NCBI RefSeq assembly: GCF_025336545.1 | Contig: NZ_JAODBU010000011.1 | Coordinates: 97,116 to 161,115 of the forward strand | DNA length: 64,000 bases | From: Eubacterium_U album | GTDB lineage: Bacteria > Bacillota > Clostridia > Lachnospirales > Lachnospiraceae | Direction of reading: 5' to 3' | In this document: positions 1 to 8,372 of the stretch, in pieces | Numbering within the stretch: position 1 is the stretch's first letter | Layout: every line of letters begins with the position of its first letter | The notes under the pieces: generated by a model | Databases searched by the model: none | The model's input: only the letters and a program-made list of their open reading frames with translations | What the model was told of the DNA's origin: nothing | Translations under genes and position numbers: made by a program

Positions 1-183
1 GTTATGATATCTGGAACTACTATCTTCATAATCTCCATACTGTTTTCTCTGGCTATTCTGATTTCTTGTTTCGTTCATAAAGCGATATTCCATGCCTCTT
101 TCAAATGTATTTAATTTACCATCTTTATTAAAATCAAAAAACTTGTCTAACGGTCCATCTGCCTTTCCATTCCAAATTCCCAT
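1..183 (-). CDS. Small EF-hand protein, 3' end outside the window
   Basis: The reading frame begins at the ATG at 183, with GGAGG 6 nt upstream, and is still open after 61 codons at the window edge. The N-terminus reads MGIWNGKADGPLDKFFDFNK and continues into DGKLNTFERGMEY. Residues 17-28 form a 12-residue EF-hand calcium loop (D-x-N-x-D-G-x-L-x-x-x-E). The first ~32 residues closely match the gene at 7562-7822, so the two are paralogs, and they lie on either side of the CRISPR-Cas locus. Here the remainder is polar (N, Q, R, S, Y) rather than acidic. No signal peptide or membrane segment is seen. The function is unknown; a calcium-binding or calcium-responsive role is inferred only from the loop. 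Confidence 0.8.
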   Translation of the reverse strand, partial: MGIWNGKADGPLDKFFDFNKDGKLNTFERGMEYRFMNETRNQNSQRKQYGDYEDSSSRYHN

Positions 184-327
184 AATTAACCTCCAATCAT
201 GTGTTATAAATATTTTACAAATTGTGTGGTAAAAGAATGTTTTTCTTTTATTGAGGTAATTATCACATATTTGGTGTCCAATAGATGGGACTTGTAGGGG
301 AATATTTAAAGATTTAATTGCAATTTA

Positions 328-371
328 AACTGCTAGTTTTTCCATGCTACTACTTTTGCAAACTAGCAGTT
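328..371 (-). terminator. Hairpin beyond the distal end of the CRISPR array
   Basis: A perfect 12-bp inverted repeat (AACTGCTAGTTT at 328-339, AAACTAGCAGTT at 360-371) encloses a 20-nt loop, 45 bp past the last degenerate repeat. Pre-crRNA is transcribed from the leader towards lower coordinates, so it would run into this hairpin. No U-tract follows on the minus strand, so it may be a 3'-end stabiliser or factor-dependent terminator rather than a classic intrinsic one. The rest of 184-416 holds the ribosome site and AT-rich upstream region of the EF-hand gene; nothing else is recognised. Confidence 0.5.
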
Positions 372-416
372 ACCTTTGCAACCAATTTTTATATTTATTC
401 GAAACTACAAGGTTCT

Positions 417-1643
417 ATCTACCATATTTTAGTAGAAATTATAAGTTATTCAAACCTGATTTAGATGCTTGTCGTAAAGCTATCTACACATTAGTAGAAA
501 TTATAAGTTATTCAAACTTTCTTCCGGGGATGAGTTAATTGTCAATCTACACATCAGTAGAAATTATAAGTTATTCAAACACTAACGACAGATTAAATCC
601 ACTCGATCTACACATCCGTAGAAATTATAAGTTATTCAAACTTCCAGAACGGTCTATCATCGTATTTTATCTACACATCAGTAGAAATTATAAGTTATTC
701 AAACCTAATAGCACAGTCGCTTTATTTGACTATCTACACATCAGTAGAAATTATAAGTTATTCAAACTGAGTATACAGAATAGAAAGAGAGGTAATCTAC
801 ACATCAGTAGAAATTATAAGTTATTCAAACAAAACATGGATAAGCTTGATTATGAGATCTACACATCAGTAGAAATTATAAGTTATTCAAACATCATCAC
901 GGCATATTACAGAACTGCATCTACAAATTAGTAGAAATTATAAGTTATTCAAACTTGACGGATAAAGTTGACTTGGTTCCTATCTACAAATTAGTAGAAA
1001 TTATAAGTTATTCAAACGAAGCCCAAAGCAAACGCCACTATTTATCTACAAATTAGTAGAAATTATAAGTTATTCAAACATAGCCACGTTCCGTATAGTT
1101 CGGAATGATCTACAAATTAGTAGAAATTATAAGTTATTCAAACCTTATAAATAACATTTCTACTTCTCTATCTACAAATTAGTAGAAATTATAAGTTATT
1201 CAAACTATGTTACAGATAAACACAGCAGTATATCTACAAATTAGTAGAAATTATAAGTTATTCAAACAAAAAAACATATCCTCCCACAAAAAAATCTACA
1301 AATTAGTAGAAATTATAAGTTATTCAAACGAGTAGAGGAATGCGAAAGTTTTCAGGATCTACAAATTAGTAGAAATTATAAGTTATTCAAACAGTGGTTA
1401 CAGGAATTAATTTTGTCAATCTACAAATTAGTAGAAATTATAAGTTATTCAAACTTTTTATACTATCGGTATCAATGTAGATCTACAAATTAGTAGAAAT
1501 TATAAGTTATTCAAACTTAATAATCTTCTTTGGTATTGGCTATTATCTACAAATTAGTAGAAATTATAAGTTATTCAAACTAATAAGCGTTATCTTTATT
1601 ATGTGAGATCTACAAATTAGTAGAAATTATAAGTTATTCAAAC
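417..1643 (-). CRISPR. Type V-A CRISPR array, 20 repeats and 19 spacers
   Basis: Repeats are 36 bp with spacers of 25-28 bp. Read on the minus strand, each repeat ends in the Cas12a crRNA handle: AATTTCTAC, a 6-nt loop, then GTAGAT. The twelve leader-side repeats (919-1643) have loop TAATTT. The six distal ones (545-892) have TGATGT, with one C/G variant at 606. The repeat at 482 is intermediate. The last repeat (417-455) is degenerate, with extra bases in the loop, which marks it as the trailer end. Repeats start at 417, 482, 545, 606, 669, 732, 795, 857, 919, 982, 1044, 1108, 1170, 1232, 1294, 1357, 1419, 1481, 1545 and 1608. By eye no spacer matched another place in this window. Confidence 0.97.
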
Positions 1644-1768
1644 TCCTACATTGTCATTATTCACAATTTTGAGTTGAATTTTCTTTATATTTATATATTT
1701 TTTTATTTATTTTGCACATAATTTTGTTGAATAACTTTTATTTTAATTAATTAAGACTTAGGTTTGCA
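1644..1768 (-). promoter_or_regulatory. CRISPR leader with array promoter
   Basis: A 125-bp, extremely AT-rich segment lies between the cas2 stop and the first canonical repeat. The degenerate repeat is at the other end of the array, so this side should be the leader that drives pre-crRNA transcription and new spacer insertion. TATAAATATAAAG-like tracts on the minus strand could provide a -10 box. I cannot fix the promoter exactly. Confidence 0.7.
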
Positions 1769-2044
1769 TTATGTTATTATAAAGAAATCTTTCTCATCAT
1801 TTTTTGCATAACCAAATCTAAGTACTTCACAACTTGAAGACAGTTTGAATATAATAACACTATCCTGTTGTGTAAAACATTTTTCAAAACGATTTTTTAT
1901 ATCAGTAACTATATTATCAACTATACGTTTGCTATTGTCAATTTCAAATACTGAATATTGTAATCTATGACCAAATTTGGATAAATATTTTGAAAATTTA
2001 GTTCTCAGTTTATCATCTGATATATCGTAACTCACCACTATCAT
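1769..2044 (-). CDS. cas2: CRISPR-associated endoribonuclease-fold protein Cas2
   Basis: This 91-residue protein has the usual Cas2 length and the N-terminal strand MIVVSYDISDDKLR, with the conserved metal-site aspartate in YDIS. A ferredoxin-like fold follows, with the QYSVFEI strand that is typical of Cas2. In known systems a Cas2 dimer bridges two Cas1 dimers to form the spacer integrase. The gene starts 20 bp after the cas1 stop and is the last gene of the cas12a-cas4-cas1-cas2 operon; the CRISPR leader follows directly. A GGGGAGAAG-type ribosome site precedes the ATG. Nothing looks broken. Confidence 0.95.
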   Translation of the reverse strand: MIVVSYDISDDKLRTKFSKYLSKFGHRLQYSVFEIDNSKRIVDNIVTDIKNRFEKCFTQQDSVIIFKLSSSCEVLRFGYAKNDEKDFFIIT

Positions 2045-2064
2045 ATATTCTTCTCCCCTTTTTT

Positions 2065-3027
2065 CTAATGTACTTCAAACCTCGGCAATTCCTCAACACT
2101 TTTCATTTTCATAAAAAATCTATAATATTTTTGTATATAAACAAAAATTTCATCTTTATATTCCAGAATATCTTTCATGAGAAACTGTATATATTTCGAA
2201 TTCATTTTATACTTTAATACCCATCTGTTATCATACACTTCAAAATCTTCTTTTTTACATTGTTCTAAATTAATTGCCTTTCTAACTGAATAATCCACAA
2301 TTGGACGCATTGGTTCCATCAAATCACATACTAAAGATTTTCTCATATAAAAACATTTATGAAATACTCCATAATAAGTATCAAACCCATATATTTGTAA
2401 TATTGCATCTACAATATTAAACAACATTGTGTATCCTATATCCAATGTAACATTAATATAGTCATTTTTTATTCTAGGTTTTCTTCCATTCCACTTAACA
2501 TTGTTAAACACCCTCGTAAAGTAAACTCTTGCAGCATTTCCTTCTATTCCCATTACTTCCAAATAATTTAAAGGTTCATTTAATTTGTCAATCATATCTT
2601 GAAGAAATTCTATTCCTTCTTTTATTTCCTCAGTCTTTTTTCTTATATTTTTCAAAGTATCCATTTGATTTGCTATCTTATTTTGTTCTATCTTTCTGCC
2701 TATGTCATTTTGAGTGTATTCATATTGACGTTTTCTAAGCATTGTGTTTCCTTCCATTCTGCTTCCTATTATTTCATATACTCTAAACGTAGTTGACATC
2801 AAACAAATTGCAAATCCAAATTTTTTGCTGCGTTGAATCAATCCACTAGTTATTGATATATTTCCAACCACACATACCATAAATAATCTATAGCATGTAG
2901 ACTGGTGTTTTATTTTTCCCTCTTTGCCCTTTATTACAATGTTATCATTTGAAAATGATAATTTTTCACCTGTATTAGTAAACAAGAATATTATTTGTTT
3001 TTTGCTAAAATCATTTGCACTTAACAT
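2065..3027 (-). CDS. cas1: CRISPR spacer integrase Cas1
   Basis: The 320-residue length is normal for Cas1. The metal-binding active site is visible: E162 in GIEGNAARVYF, H223 in YGVFHKCFYMRKSL and D235 in VCDLMEPMRPIVD. The N-terminal half is the beta-rich dimerisation domain and the rest is the helical catalytic domain. Cas1 with Cas2 integrates pre-spacers at the leader-proximal repeat; Cas4 next door is expected to trim them and choose the PAM side. The gene starts 1 bp after the cas4 stop, indicating co-transcription. All catalytic residues are present, so adaptation should be possible. Confidence 0.96.
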   Translation of the reverse strand: MLSANDFSKKQIIFLFTNTGEKLSFSNDNIVIKGKEGKIKHQSTCYRLFMVCVVGNISITSGLIQRSKKFGFAICLMSTTFRVYEIIGSRMEGNTMLRKRQYEYTQNDIGRKIEQNKIANQMDTLKNIRKKTEEIKEGIEFLQDMIDKLNEPLNYLEVMGIEGNAARVYFTRVFNNVKWNGRKPRIKNDYINVTLDIGYTMLFNIVDAILQIYGFDTYYGVFHKCFYMRKSLVCDLMEPMRPIVDYSVRKAINLEQCKKEDFEVYDNRWVLKYKMNSKYIQFLMKDILEYKDEIFVYIQKYYRFFMKMKSVEELPRFEVH

Positions 3028-3028
3028 A

Positions 3029-3595
3029 TTATTCCCCTCGATTCATAGCTCTATCACATGCATCCTCATATATACAATTTCGGCATTTTAATCCATTAAC
3101 TTGATGATATTGTTCTATATCAAAATTTCTCATATCATTAATTGTATTTTCAAATTTTTCTTTCATTGATTTATCTTCATCAGGTAATTTGATTTTATAT
3201 ATTTTATTATCATCGCAACTTCTAATTTGAAGTTTTGAAACATTATATCCCATTTCTGTCATACAATAATATTGAGCATATAATTGAAATACATATCCAT
3301 CATAGATTTCTTTTATATGTTTTTTTCTTTCTACTAAAAGCTCCTTTTTCTTATCATAAATATCAATTTTACCAATTATTCTAAACTTTTCAGAATATAC
3401 TTCTAACGAAGTAATCTTATCAGAACTTGTTGAATACTTATTTTTATCTATAGTTTCATGTGATTTTGTCCCATTAAGCTGATATTTCGATTGAAACATC
3501 AGCTTTTCCTGATTTCCATATAAATTATGAAAATAAATGGAAACTGGGCAAAATATAAAATCATTTATATTTGAAATTTTAATAATATCATCCAT
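3029..3595 (-). CDS. cas4: CRISPR-associated exonuclease Cas4
   Basis: This 188-residue RecB-family nuclease carries an iron-sulphur cluster motif. One cysteine is near the N-terminus (NDFIFCPVSIYF) and three are near the C-terminus (LKCRNCIYEDACD). The PD-(D/E)xK core is seen in GKIDIYDKKKELLVERKK, followed by the QLYAQYY helix. Cas4 processes pre-spacer ends and helps pick protospacers with the right PAM. Its ATG overlaps the cas12a TAA by one base (TAATG), so the two are probably translationally coupled. The order cas12a-cas4-cas1-cas2 is the standard V-A layout. Confidence 0.95.
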   Translation of the reverse strand: MDDIIKISNINDFIFCPVSIYFHNLYGNQEKLMFQSKYQLNGTKSHETIDKNKYSTSSDKITSLEVYSEKFRIIGKIDIYDKKKELLVERKKHIKEIYDGYVFQLYAQYYCMTEMGYNVSKLQIRSCDDNKIYKIKLPDEDKSMKEKFENTINDMRNFDIEQYHQVNGLKCRNCIYEDACDRAMNRGE

Positions 3596-6500
3596 TATAA
3601 ATACCTTTTATTTTGTATAAAATCAAACCAATCATTATGAGATATTTTTAGTGTTTTCCTAGGAAACTTTTCGCCTTCCTTCCAATTATTTTTGATTTGT
3701 TTTACTTCATACAATCCTTTAAGTGCTATACAATATGCTCCATTTGCATCTGCATCCAGAGGTAATTTTTTATTTTTTTCTTCTGAATTATAAAATTCTC
3801 CTGACTCATTTAATACCGGTGAAATAATTTCATCATATTCAATTGAATTATTATCAGGTAAACTATTTCTCATTTGCACAATATACTTAACTAATTTTTT
3901 CATTTCTTTGCAGAAATTATTTTTATTTTTAGTTTCTAATGTCTCCACCTGTTCTAATATATCTTGTTCATTATCATATTGAATGTTATACTGCTCCATT
4001 AATTTAATTATTTCATTCGTTAAATTAACATTGTCCGGTGAATTCCATTTGCCATTCCTATACTTTCTTATTTTTCTTGTTCCATTAGAATAAATTGTCC
4101 ATTCATTTTTTGCTAATTTAACATTGTGCGTTATGAAATTTGTATAATCAAATTTTAAAGCAAACTTTTGTCTGTTCTTATCATATTTGATTGAATCAAA
4201 ACTTGTCACAAATTTTTCATCATCCATTTCTTTATAATTGAAAACGGATACAAAACCTGTAGTTGGATCAATTTTTGAGGTATATGCTGCCGGAACATAA
4301 AAAATATATCCACATTGTCTTCCTAATTCTTTCAAACTTTTAGGGATATATGTCATTTGATATCCTTTTAATACTCCTCCTTCTTCGTTTACTGCTTTAT
4401 TTTTATCAACTAAATAATTTAATTTACTTATCAACATATTTTCAAATTTCTGGTATACTTGACGTTCAACTTTAAATCTCCCCCTCTTAAATCCCATATT
4501 TAAATCTTCCATAGCAATTATCGCATTATATTTTAATACTAAGCTTGTTATTTCATGAATAACCAAAGACAAATATCCTTCTTTTATATCTTTGATTTTT
4601 CCAATTTGTTTCCAATTCTTTCTGGCACTGTCACGTTCACTTTCTCTTTGTTTTAATTTTTCCTTATAGTTCACTCCATTAATTATGTTGAAATTCTTCT
4701 GCTCTATAATATTTCCATGTAAATCAATTACTGAAACATAAATAAGATTTCTTTCTCCTCTGTCTATACCAATAATATGCATATCATTATTTTCAGCAAT
4801 ATTCTTCAATGCAATATCATTTACAGGTGAATAATTTTCTGCATTACAATTTATCTTTATAGGTAAATGGAGAAAATATTTATCTACAGTATATCGATAA
4901 TCTTTTACAATATCGTAATCAGATGTAAAGTACTCAACTTTACCTTCATCTATTAATTTCTTTGCTTCATTTGATAATTTTACTTCTCCAATTTTATTAA
5001 AATACTTATAAAGTTCTGTGTATACTTCATCAGGTATAGTCTTTCTTTCTTCATTTTCTTTTTGTTCATTGTAACCTTTATTTACTAAAATACTTCCTTT
5101 TTTATGAATAATAGGTTGCTTAATGCTTGATTTTCTGAAAAATACTTCGGCATTTCCATCCAATTTAAGTACAATATTTTTTAAGTTTTCTTCGCTAAAC
5201 AAATTTTCAAAATACATAGTATGAAGATTTTTAGTTCCAGTGCTTTTATCTGAAAAATCCTTATTATATATTTGGAATAAATATAATTGTCCCTTTTCAT
5301 TCATCTCATCTATATCTTTTTCATCTATATAGGTCCACTGAATTGTATATGCCTGCTTTTCAATCTCTTTATAAAAATCATTTATATCTTCGTATGTGGA
5401 TGTTTCTGAAAACTTAAATTTATATCCTTTCCATTCATCTCTTTTATTAATACACTCCTTAAAATAATCAATTAATTCTCTACAATAATTTACATCAAAA
5501 TTCTTACTAGATTTAATATGCTTTTTCTTTTTATATCCATCTAGTATATATTCAGAAGTTTTATACGTCGCAATTCCCTTTTTAGAAAGAAATGCCTTTG
5601 GAAGCATTAAATATGGTTTTGGTAAAAACATATACACCATTTTTTTATAATCGCTGTCGCTTTTTTTCTTGTGTCCTTCAATAACTGTTTTGTCCGGCTT
5701 ATTTTTTGCATTGAATATTCCAATATAATACTTATTTTCACGAATTAAAATAATAGCATTATTATCATACTCCTTAGTTTTTGACCATCCACTTGCTAAT
5801 GTAGGGATTCCAAAATTGAGCTTTATTTTTTCTTTGCTATAAGGCTTTTGAGTTATATAATTTCGTACTTTGTCATATATAGATTTAAGCGGTTCTAACT
5901 CATAATATATATCTTCTATTTCAGTATAAAACGCCATATCTTTATCTACTTCTTCATCAATAATAAACATTTTTATCCAATGATTTATACTCATTATTAA
6001 ATCTAAAACACGCTTTAATTCTTCTCCGCTTTCTTCATCTTCTATTAAACTTATATCTTCGTTATTTGTTAATTGAACAAGTTCTTTATTTTCTAATTTT
6101 TCATTTATATTAACAATATATTCTTCTGCCTTTCTTTCTATAGAATTACTGTTATATTTATTAATTAATTCATTTATATTCTGTAAACTTCTATATTTAT
6201 CTTCTTTCATTAATTTCTCTATCTTTTTTTCTTTTCCTGCGCTACTTCCTGTTGTATTTTCCTGATAAAATGCTTTTATAGAATCTCTAAGTATGCTCCA
6301 ATTTCGACACATAAACAAAGATAAATTTTCATAATTTTTTTCACATACATATATTTTATTTAAATCATAGCTTGTTACATCTTCACTGATTTTCCTTATT
6401 CTATCTAAAACCTTTTTTTCATTTAACTTGTATAAAAAACCATTGACTAAGTCATAAACTTCTTTATCACTTTCTAACATTTTAGGTACTTCGAATGTTG

Positions 6501-7377
6501 ACTCATCAATACTCAATATCTGTTTATGCATTCTTTTGAGTCTATATTTTGCAGCCTTTTTTTTATATTTTTGGCAATATAAATTCATATGTGCATTCAC
6601 AATTCCACATATATCATTGTAGAATCTTATTCCTTTTTGATTTATTAACATACCATAGAAATCAAAATTAAAAATACTATTTAATGTAAATCCATCTAAG
6701 CCATCTACATTATTATTTTCTATTGTTATAATTTCTTTTTCCGCATCTTCCTTTATCTTGTTATAAATTAGATAATTTTGATAAAAAATCCATGCATTTT
6801 CATTTACAATTCTGTAGCAAATTGAAGTAGACTTATCATCTGCAAAAATGTTCTCTCGATTTGTGAAAAAATCTGTAAAGGATGAAGTAAATTTATTAAA
6901 TAAGTTTACTGTGTTTAATCTTTCTTCTTTTTCGGTATTACTTATTTTTTGTTTATTTATAAATTCAGGTAAAATATCAGATAATAATTTTGCATTAAAC
7001 ATCTTTTTATAATCATCATTAGATTTAAAGAGTTTATTTAATTCCGTTCTTTTTTTCATTTGAATGTTTTCTAATTCATTTTTCGTTTTATCTGAATTAT
7101 TAATATAGTTATTATCTATTGCGTCAAATAATTCCCCCCATTCTATAGTTTTGGCTAAATTTCCTGACAACATATTACTAATAAAGTATCTATAATAATC
7201 ATCCATTATTTCCTTCAACTCTTGTCGCTTTTCACTTCTTATCTTATCTTCTGTAATTAATCCATTCTTTTCGATATTTAATTGTGTTGCTCCAATTGGA
7301 ATCATTGTATTTTTTAATGTTTTTGATACATACGTTTGTCCTATAGTTTCACTAAATATTGTTTCATTTTTGTTCAT
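3595..7377 (-). CDS. cas12a: Type V-A RNA-guided nuclease Cas12a (Cpf1)
   Basis: I place the start at the ATG at 7377 (MNKNETIFSE), because GAGGAGG sits 7 nt upstream; an 11-codon longer frame has no ribosome site. This gives 1,260 residues, normal for Cas12a. The split RuvC site is intact: D872 in IGIDRGERNL, E957 in AMEDLNMGFKRGRF and D1210 in DADANGAYCIALKG. The Nuc-domain arginine R1170 lies in VQMRNS. The WED/PI region holds KPYSKEKIKLNF and KMVYMFLPKP. The protein resembles, from memory, Eubacterium eligens-type Cas12a. It should process its own crRNA and cut DNA next to TTTV PAMs. Upstream lies a candidate regulatory RNA whose seed matches this gene's promoter region. Confidence 0.98.
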   Translation of the reverse strand: MNKNETIFSETIGQTYVSKTLKNTMIPIGATQLNIEKNGLITEDKIRSEKRQELKEIMDDYYRYFISNMLSGNLAKTIEWGELFDAIDNNYINNSDKTKNELENIQMKKRTELNKLFKSNDDYKKMFNAKLLSDILPEFINKQKISNTEKEERLNTVNLFNKFTSSFTDFFTNRENIFADDKSTSICYRIVNENAWIFYQNYLIYNKIKEDAEKEIITIENNNVDGLDGFTLNSIFNFDFYGMLINQKGIRFYNDICGIVNAHMNLYCQKYKKKAAKYRLKRMHKQILSIDESTFEVPKMLESDKEVYDLVNGFLYKLNEKKVLDRIRKISEDVTSYDLNKIYVCEKNYENLSLFMCRNWSILRDSIKAFYQENTTGSSAGKEKKIEKLMKEDKYRSLQNINELINKYNSNSIERKAEEYIVNINEKLENKELVQLTNNEDISLIEDEESGEELKRVLDLIMSINHWIKMFIIDEEVDKDMAFYTEIEDIYYELEPLKSIYDKVRNYITQKPYSKEKIKLNFGIPTLASGWSKTKEYDNNAIILIRENKYYIGIFNAKNKPDKTVIEGHKKKSDSDYKKMVYMFLPKPYLMLPKAFLSKKGIATYKTSEYILDGYKKKKHIKSSKNFDVNYCRELIDYFKECINKRDEWKGYKFKFSETSTYEDINDFYKEIEKQAYTIQWTYIDEKDIDEMNEKGQLYLFQIYNKDFSDKSTGTKNLHTMYFENLFSEENLKNIVLKLDGNAEVFFRKSSIKQPIIHKKGSILVNKGYNEQKENEERKTIPDEVYTELYKYFNKIGEVKLSNEAKKLIDEGKVEYFTSDYDIVKDYRYTVDKYFLHLPIKINCNAENYSPVNDIALKNIAENNDMHIIGIDRGERNLIYVSVIDLHGNIIEQKNFNIINGVNYKEKLKQRESERDSARKNWKQIGKIKDIKEGYLSLVIHEITSLVLKYNAIIAMEDLNMGFKRGRFKVERQVYQKFENMLISKLNYLVDKNKAVNEEGGVLKGYQMTYIPKSLKELGRQCGYIFYVPAAYTSKIDPTTGFVSVFNYKEMDDEKFVTSFDSIKYDKNRQKFALKFDYTNFITHNVKLAKNEWTIYSNGTRKIRKYRNGKWNSPDNVNLTNEIIKLMEQYNIQYDNEQDILEQVETLETKNKNNFCKEMKKLVKYIVQMRNSLPDNNSIEYDEIISPVLNESGEFYNSEEKNKKLPLDADANGAYCIALKGLYEVKQIKNNWKEGEKFPRKTLKISHNDWFDFIQNKRYL

Positions 7378-7392
7378 TTTTGCTCCTCCTCT

Positions 7393-7405
7393 TTTATAAG
7401 ATAAT
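7393..7405 (+). promoter_or_regulatory. Predicted Cas12a-CreR target site in the cas12a 5' region
   Basis: On the plus strand TTTA (7393-7396) is a canonical Cas12a PAM. It is followed at once by TAAGATAAT (7397-7405), identical to the first 9 nt after the degenerate repeat of the small RNA at 7430-7507. Identity stops at position 10 (G here, T in the RNA). The site is 20-28 nt upstream of the cas12a ATG, just before the Shine-Dalgarno, and covers the -10-like hexamers available in the gap. A match this short would allow Cas12a to bind without cutting, so the likely effect is repression of cas12a. Confidence 0.7.
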
Positions 7406-7429
7406 GTCAAAATTTTTAAATTAATTTAT

Positions 7430-7459
7430 AAAAATATAACGCTTTTTGTAGCGTTATAT
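7430..7459 (-). terminator. Intrinsic terminator of the CreR-like RNA
   Basis: A perfect 10-bp stem is formed by 7434-7443 and 7450-7459 (ATATAACGCT/AGCGTTATAT) with a 6-nt loop. On the minus strand it is followed by a short U-tract (TTTTTATAAAT). It lies between the small RNA and the cas12a start, so it separates the two or allows limited read-through. Confidence 0.75.
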
Positions 7460-7507
7460 ACGATACATCAGACCAAATTATCTTAATCTACTGAAGTAGA
7501 AATTGTT
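7430..7507 (-). ncRNA. Candidate cas-regulating RNA (CreR-like) upstream of cas12a
   Basis: On the minus strand a 19-nt degenerate repeat at 7486-7504 reads AATTTCTAC-TTCA-GTAGAT. It keeps the full Cas12a handle stem but has a 4-nt loop instead of the array's 6. It is followed by a 26-nt spacer-like segment (7460-7485) starting TAAGATAAT, then an intrinsic terminator. A promoter ends just before the repeat. There is no second repeat, so this is a stand-alone transcription unit of ~78 nt rather than a mini-array. CreR RNAs that guide Cas effectors to repress cas promoters are known for type I and V-A systems. Assignment here rests on the repeat, PAM, seed match and terminator all being in place. 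Confidence 0.72.
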
Positions 7508-7513
7508 AACTCA

Positions 7514-7542
7514 ATCTTATTATATATATAACGTTATGTCAA
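7514..7542 (-). promoter_or_regulatory. Promoter of the CreR-like RNA
   Basis: On the minus strand a consensus -35 TTGACA (7537-7542) is separated by 17 bp from TAAGAT (7514-7519). This predicts a start near 7507, immediately before the degenerate repeat. An alternative TATAAT lies 3 bp closer. The perfect -35 suggests a strong constitutive promoter. Confidence 0.65.
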
Positions 7543-7561
7543 TTTATTTTTATAATTGCTT

Positions 7562-7822
7562 CTACCACTCATCACTTTCATCGTAATCTGAATCCCAATC
7601 TTCTTCCATCAGTTCTTCACTTTCTTCATCGTCGTCAAACTCGTCATCATCAAAGTCACTATCCATATCCTCATCAAATTCATCATCATCCTGGTAGTCA
7701 TCTTCATCATCCATTAATAATCCTAGTTCCATTGCTCTTTCCCAAGCATTTAATTTTCCGTCTCTGTTAAAATCAAACATCTTATCTAAAGGTCCATCTA
7801 CTTTTCCGTTCCAAAATCCCAT
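7562..7822 (-). CDS. Small acidic EF-hand protein
   Basis: This 86-residue protein begins MGFWNGKVDGPLDKMFDFNR and carries an EF-hand loop at residues 17-28 (D-x-N-x-D-G-K-L-N-x-x-E). The second half is almost entirely D/E, with a few M, S and W. GGAGG lies before the ATG. It is paralogous to the partial gene at 1-183, but with a different tail. No signal sequence is seen, so it is probably cytosolic and likely binds calcium. It lies just upstream of the CreR promoter and on the same strand; whether it has any link with the CRISPR locus is unknown. Confidence 0.85.
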   Translation of the reverse strand: MGFWNGKVDGPLDKMFDFNRDGKLNAWERAMELGLLMDDEDDYQDDDEFDEDMDSDFDDDEFDDDEESEELMEEDWDSDYDESDEW

Positions 7823-7911
7823 AATTTGCCTCCTTATTTATACATTATTTCATTATTTGTACTATCATTTTCCATTTCAGCTACACCATAATTCTAATTC
7901 CAATAACTTCT

Positions 7912-8232
7912 TTAAAATTTAATTTCATCTACTGGTTTTACTAATTCACACAAAATTCCTCTTGGCATTTTGTAAAGCACTTTTCCAACTGCTGTGTCGC
8001 CAATTTTGTCATAAATACGTCCGGCGCTATATGACTCGCCAATGACTGTACTACAACTATTTGCCACATGCCCAACTTTTCCAATTCCCGGCATTTTTAC
8101 AAGAATTGCTTCGTGGTCATATTTGTTGTCCGGTTCTTTCTCAAGAAGCACTTCCATATCCTTTTCAAAAAATTCGTCACCTTCAAAAAATCCTGTTCCT
8201 GTAATTGTAAAATAAATCTTATCTGCCATCAT
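7912..8232 (-). CDS. Small HIRAN-domain protein
   Basis: The 106 residues form little more than one HIRAN-like domain: FTITGTGFFEGDEF, then VLLEKEPDNKYDHEAILVKM and GKVGHVANS. The EPDN-x-Y-D-x-x-A-I pattern is the HIRAN hallmark. HIRAN domains bind DNA ends or stalled-fork structures and are usually fused to SNF2 helicases or nucleases. Stand-alone versions occur in Firmicutes, and their role is not established. A GGAGG ribosome site precedes two adjacent ATG codons; the first is used here. The gene is 89 bp upstream of the EF-hand gene on the same strand. Confidence 0.8.
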   Translation of the reverse strand: MMADKIYFTITGTGFFEGDEFFEKDMEVLLEKEPDNKYDHEAILVKMPGIGKVGHVANSCSTVIGESYSAGRIYDKIGDTAVGKVLYKMPRGILCELVKPVDEIKF

Positions 8233-8372
8233 TTTTTCCTCCTTTATAGCTGCTATTTTTCTTTTTCCTTTTATGACTCCATTTTCTCATATTCACTGTC
8301 CCTTTTTCAGGACTCGATTTTGCTATTTTTTCGAAACTCTGTTCTGTTTTCACTTATTTTAAAGCATAAAAA

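Noticed and set aside
344..931. Plus-strand open frames giving repeated RNYKLFK peptides
   Set aside because: They are translations of the CRISPR repeats.
7486..7504. tracrRNA-like anti-repeat or one-unit CRISPR array
   Set aside because: Cas12a needs no tracrRNA; the element is a handle in sense orientation and lacks a second repeat, so a CreR-type RNA fits better.
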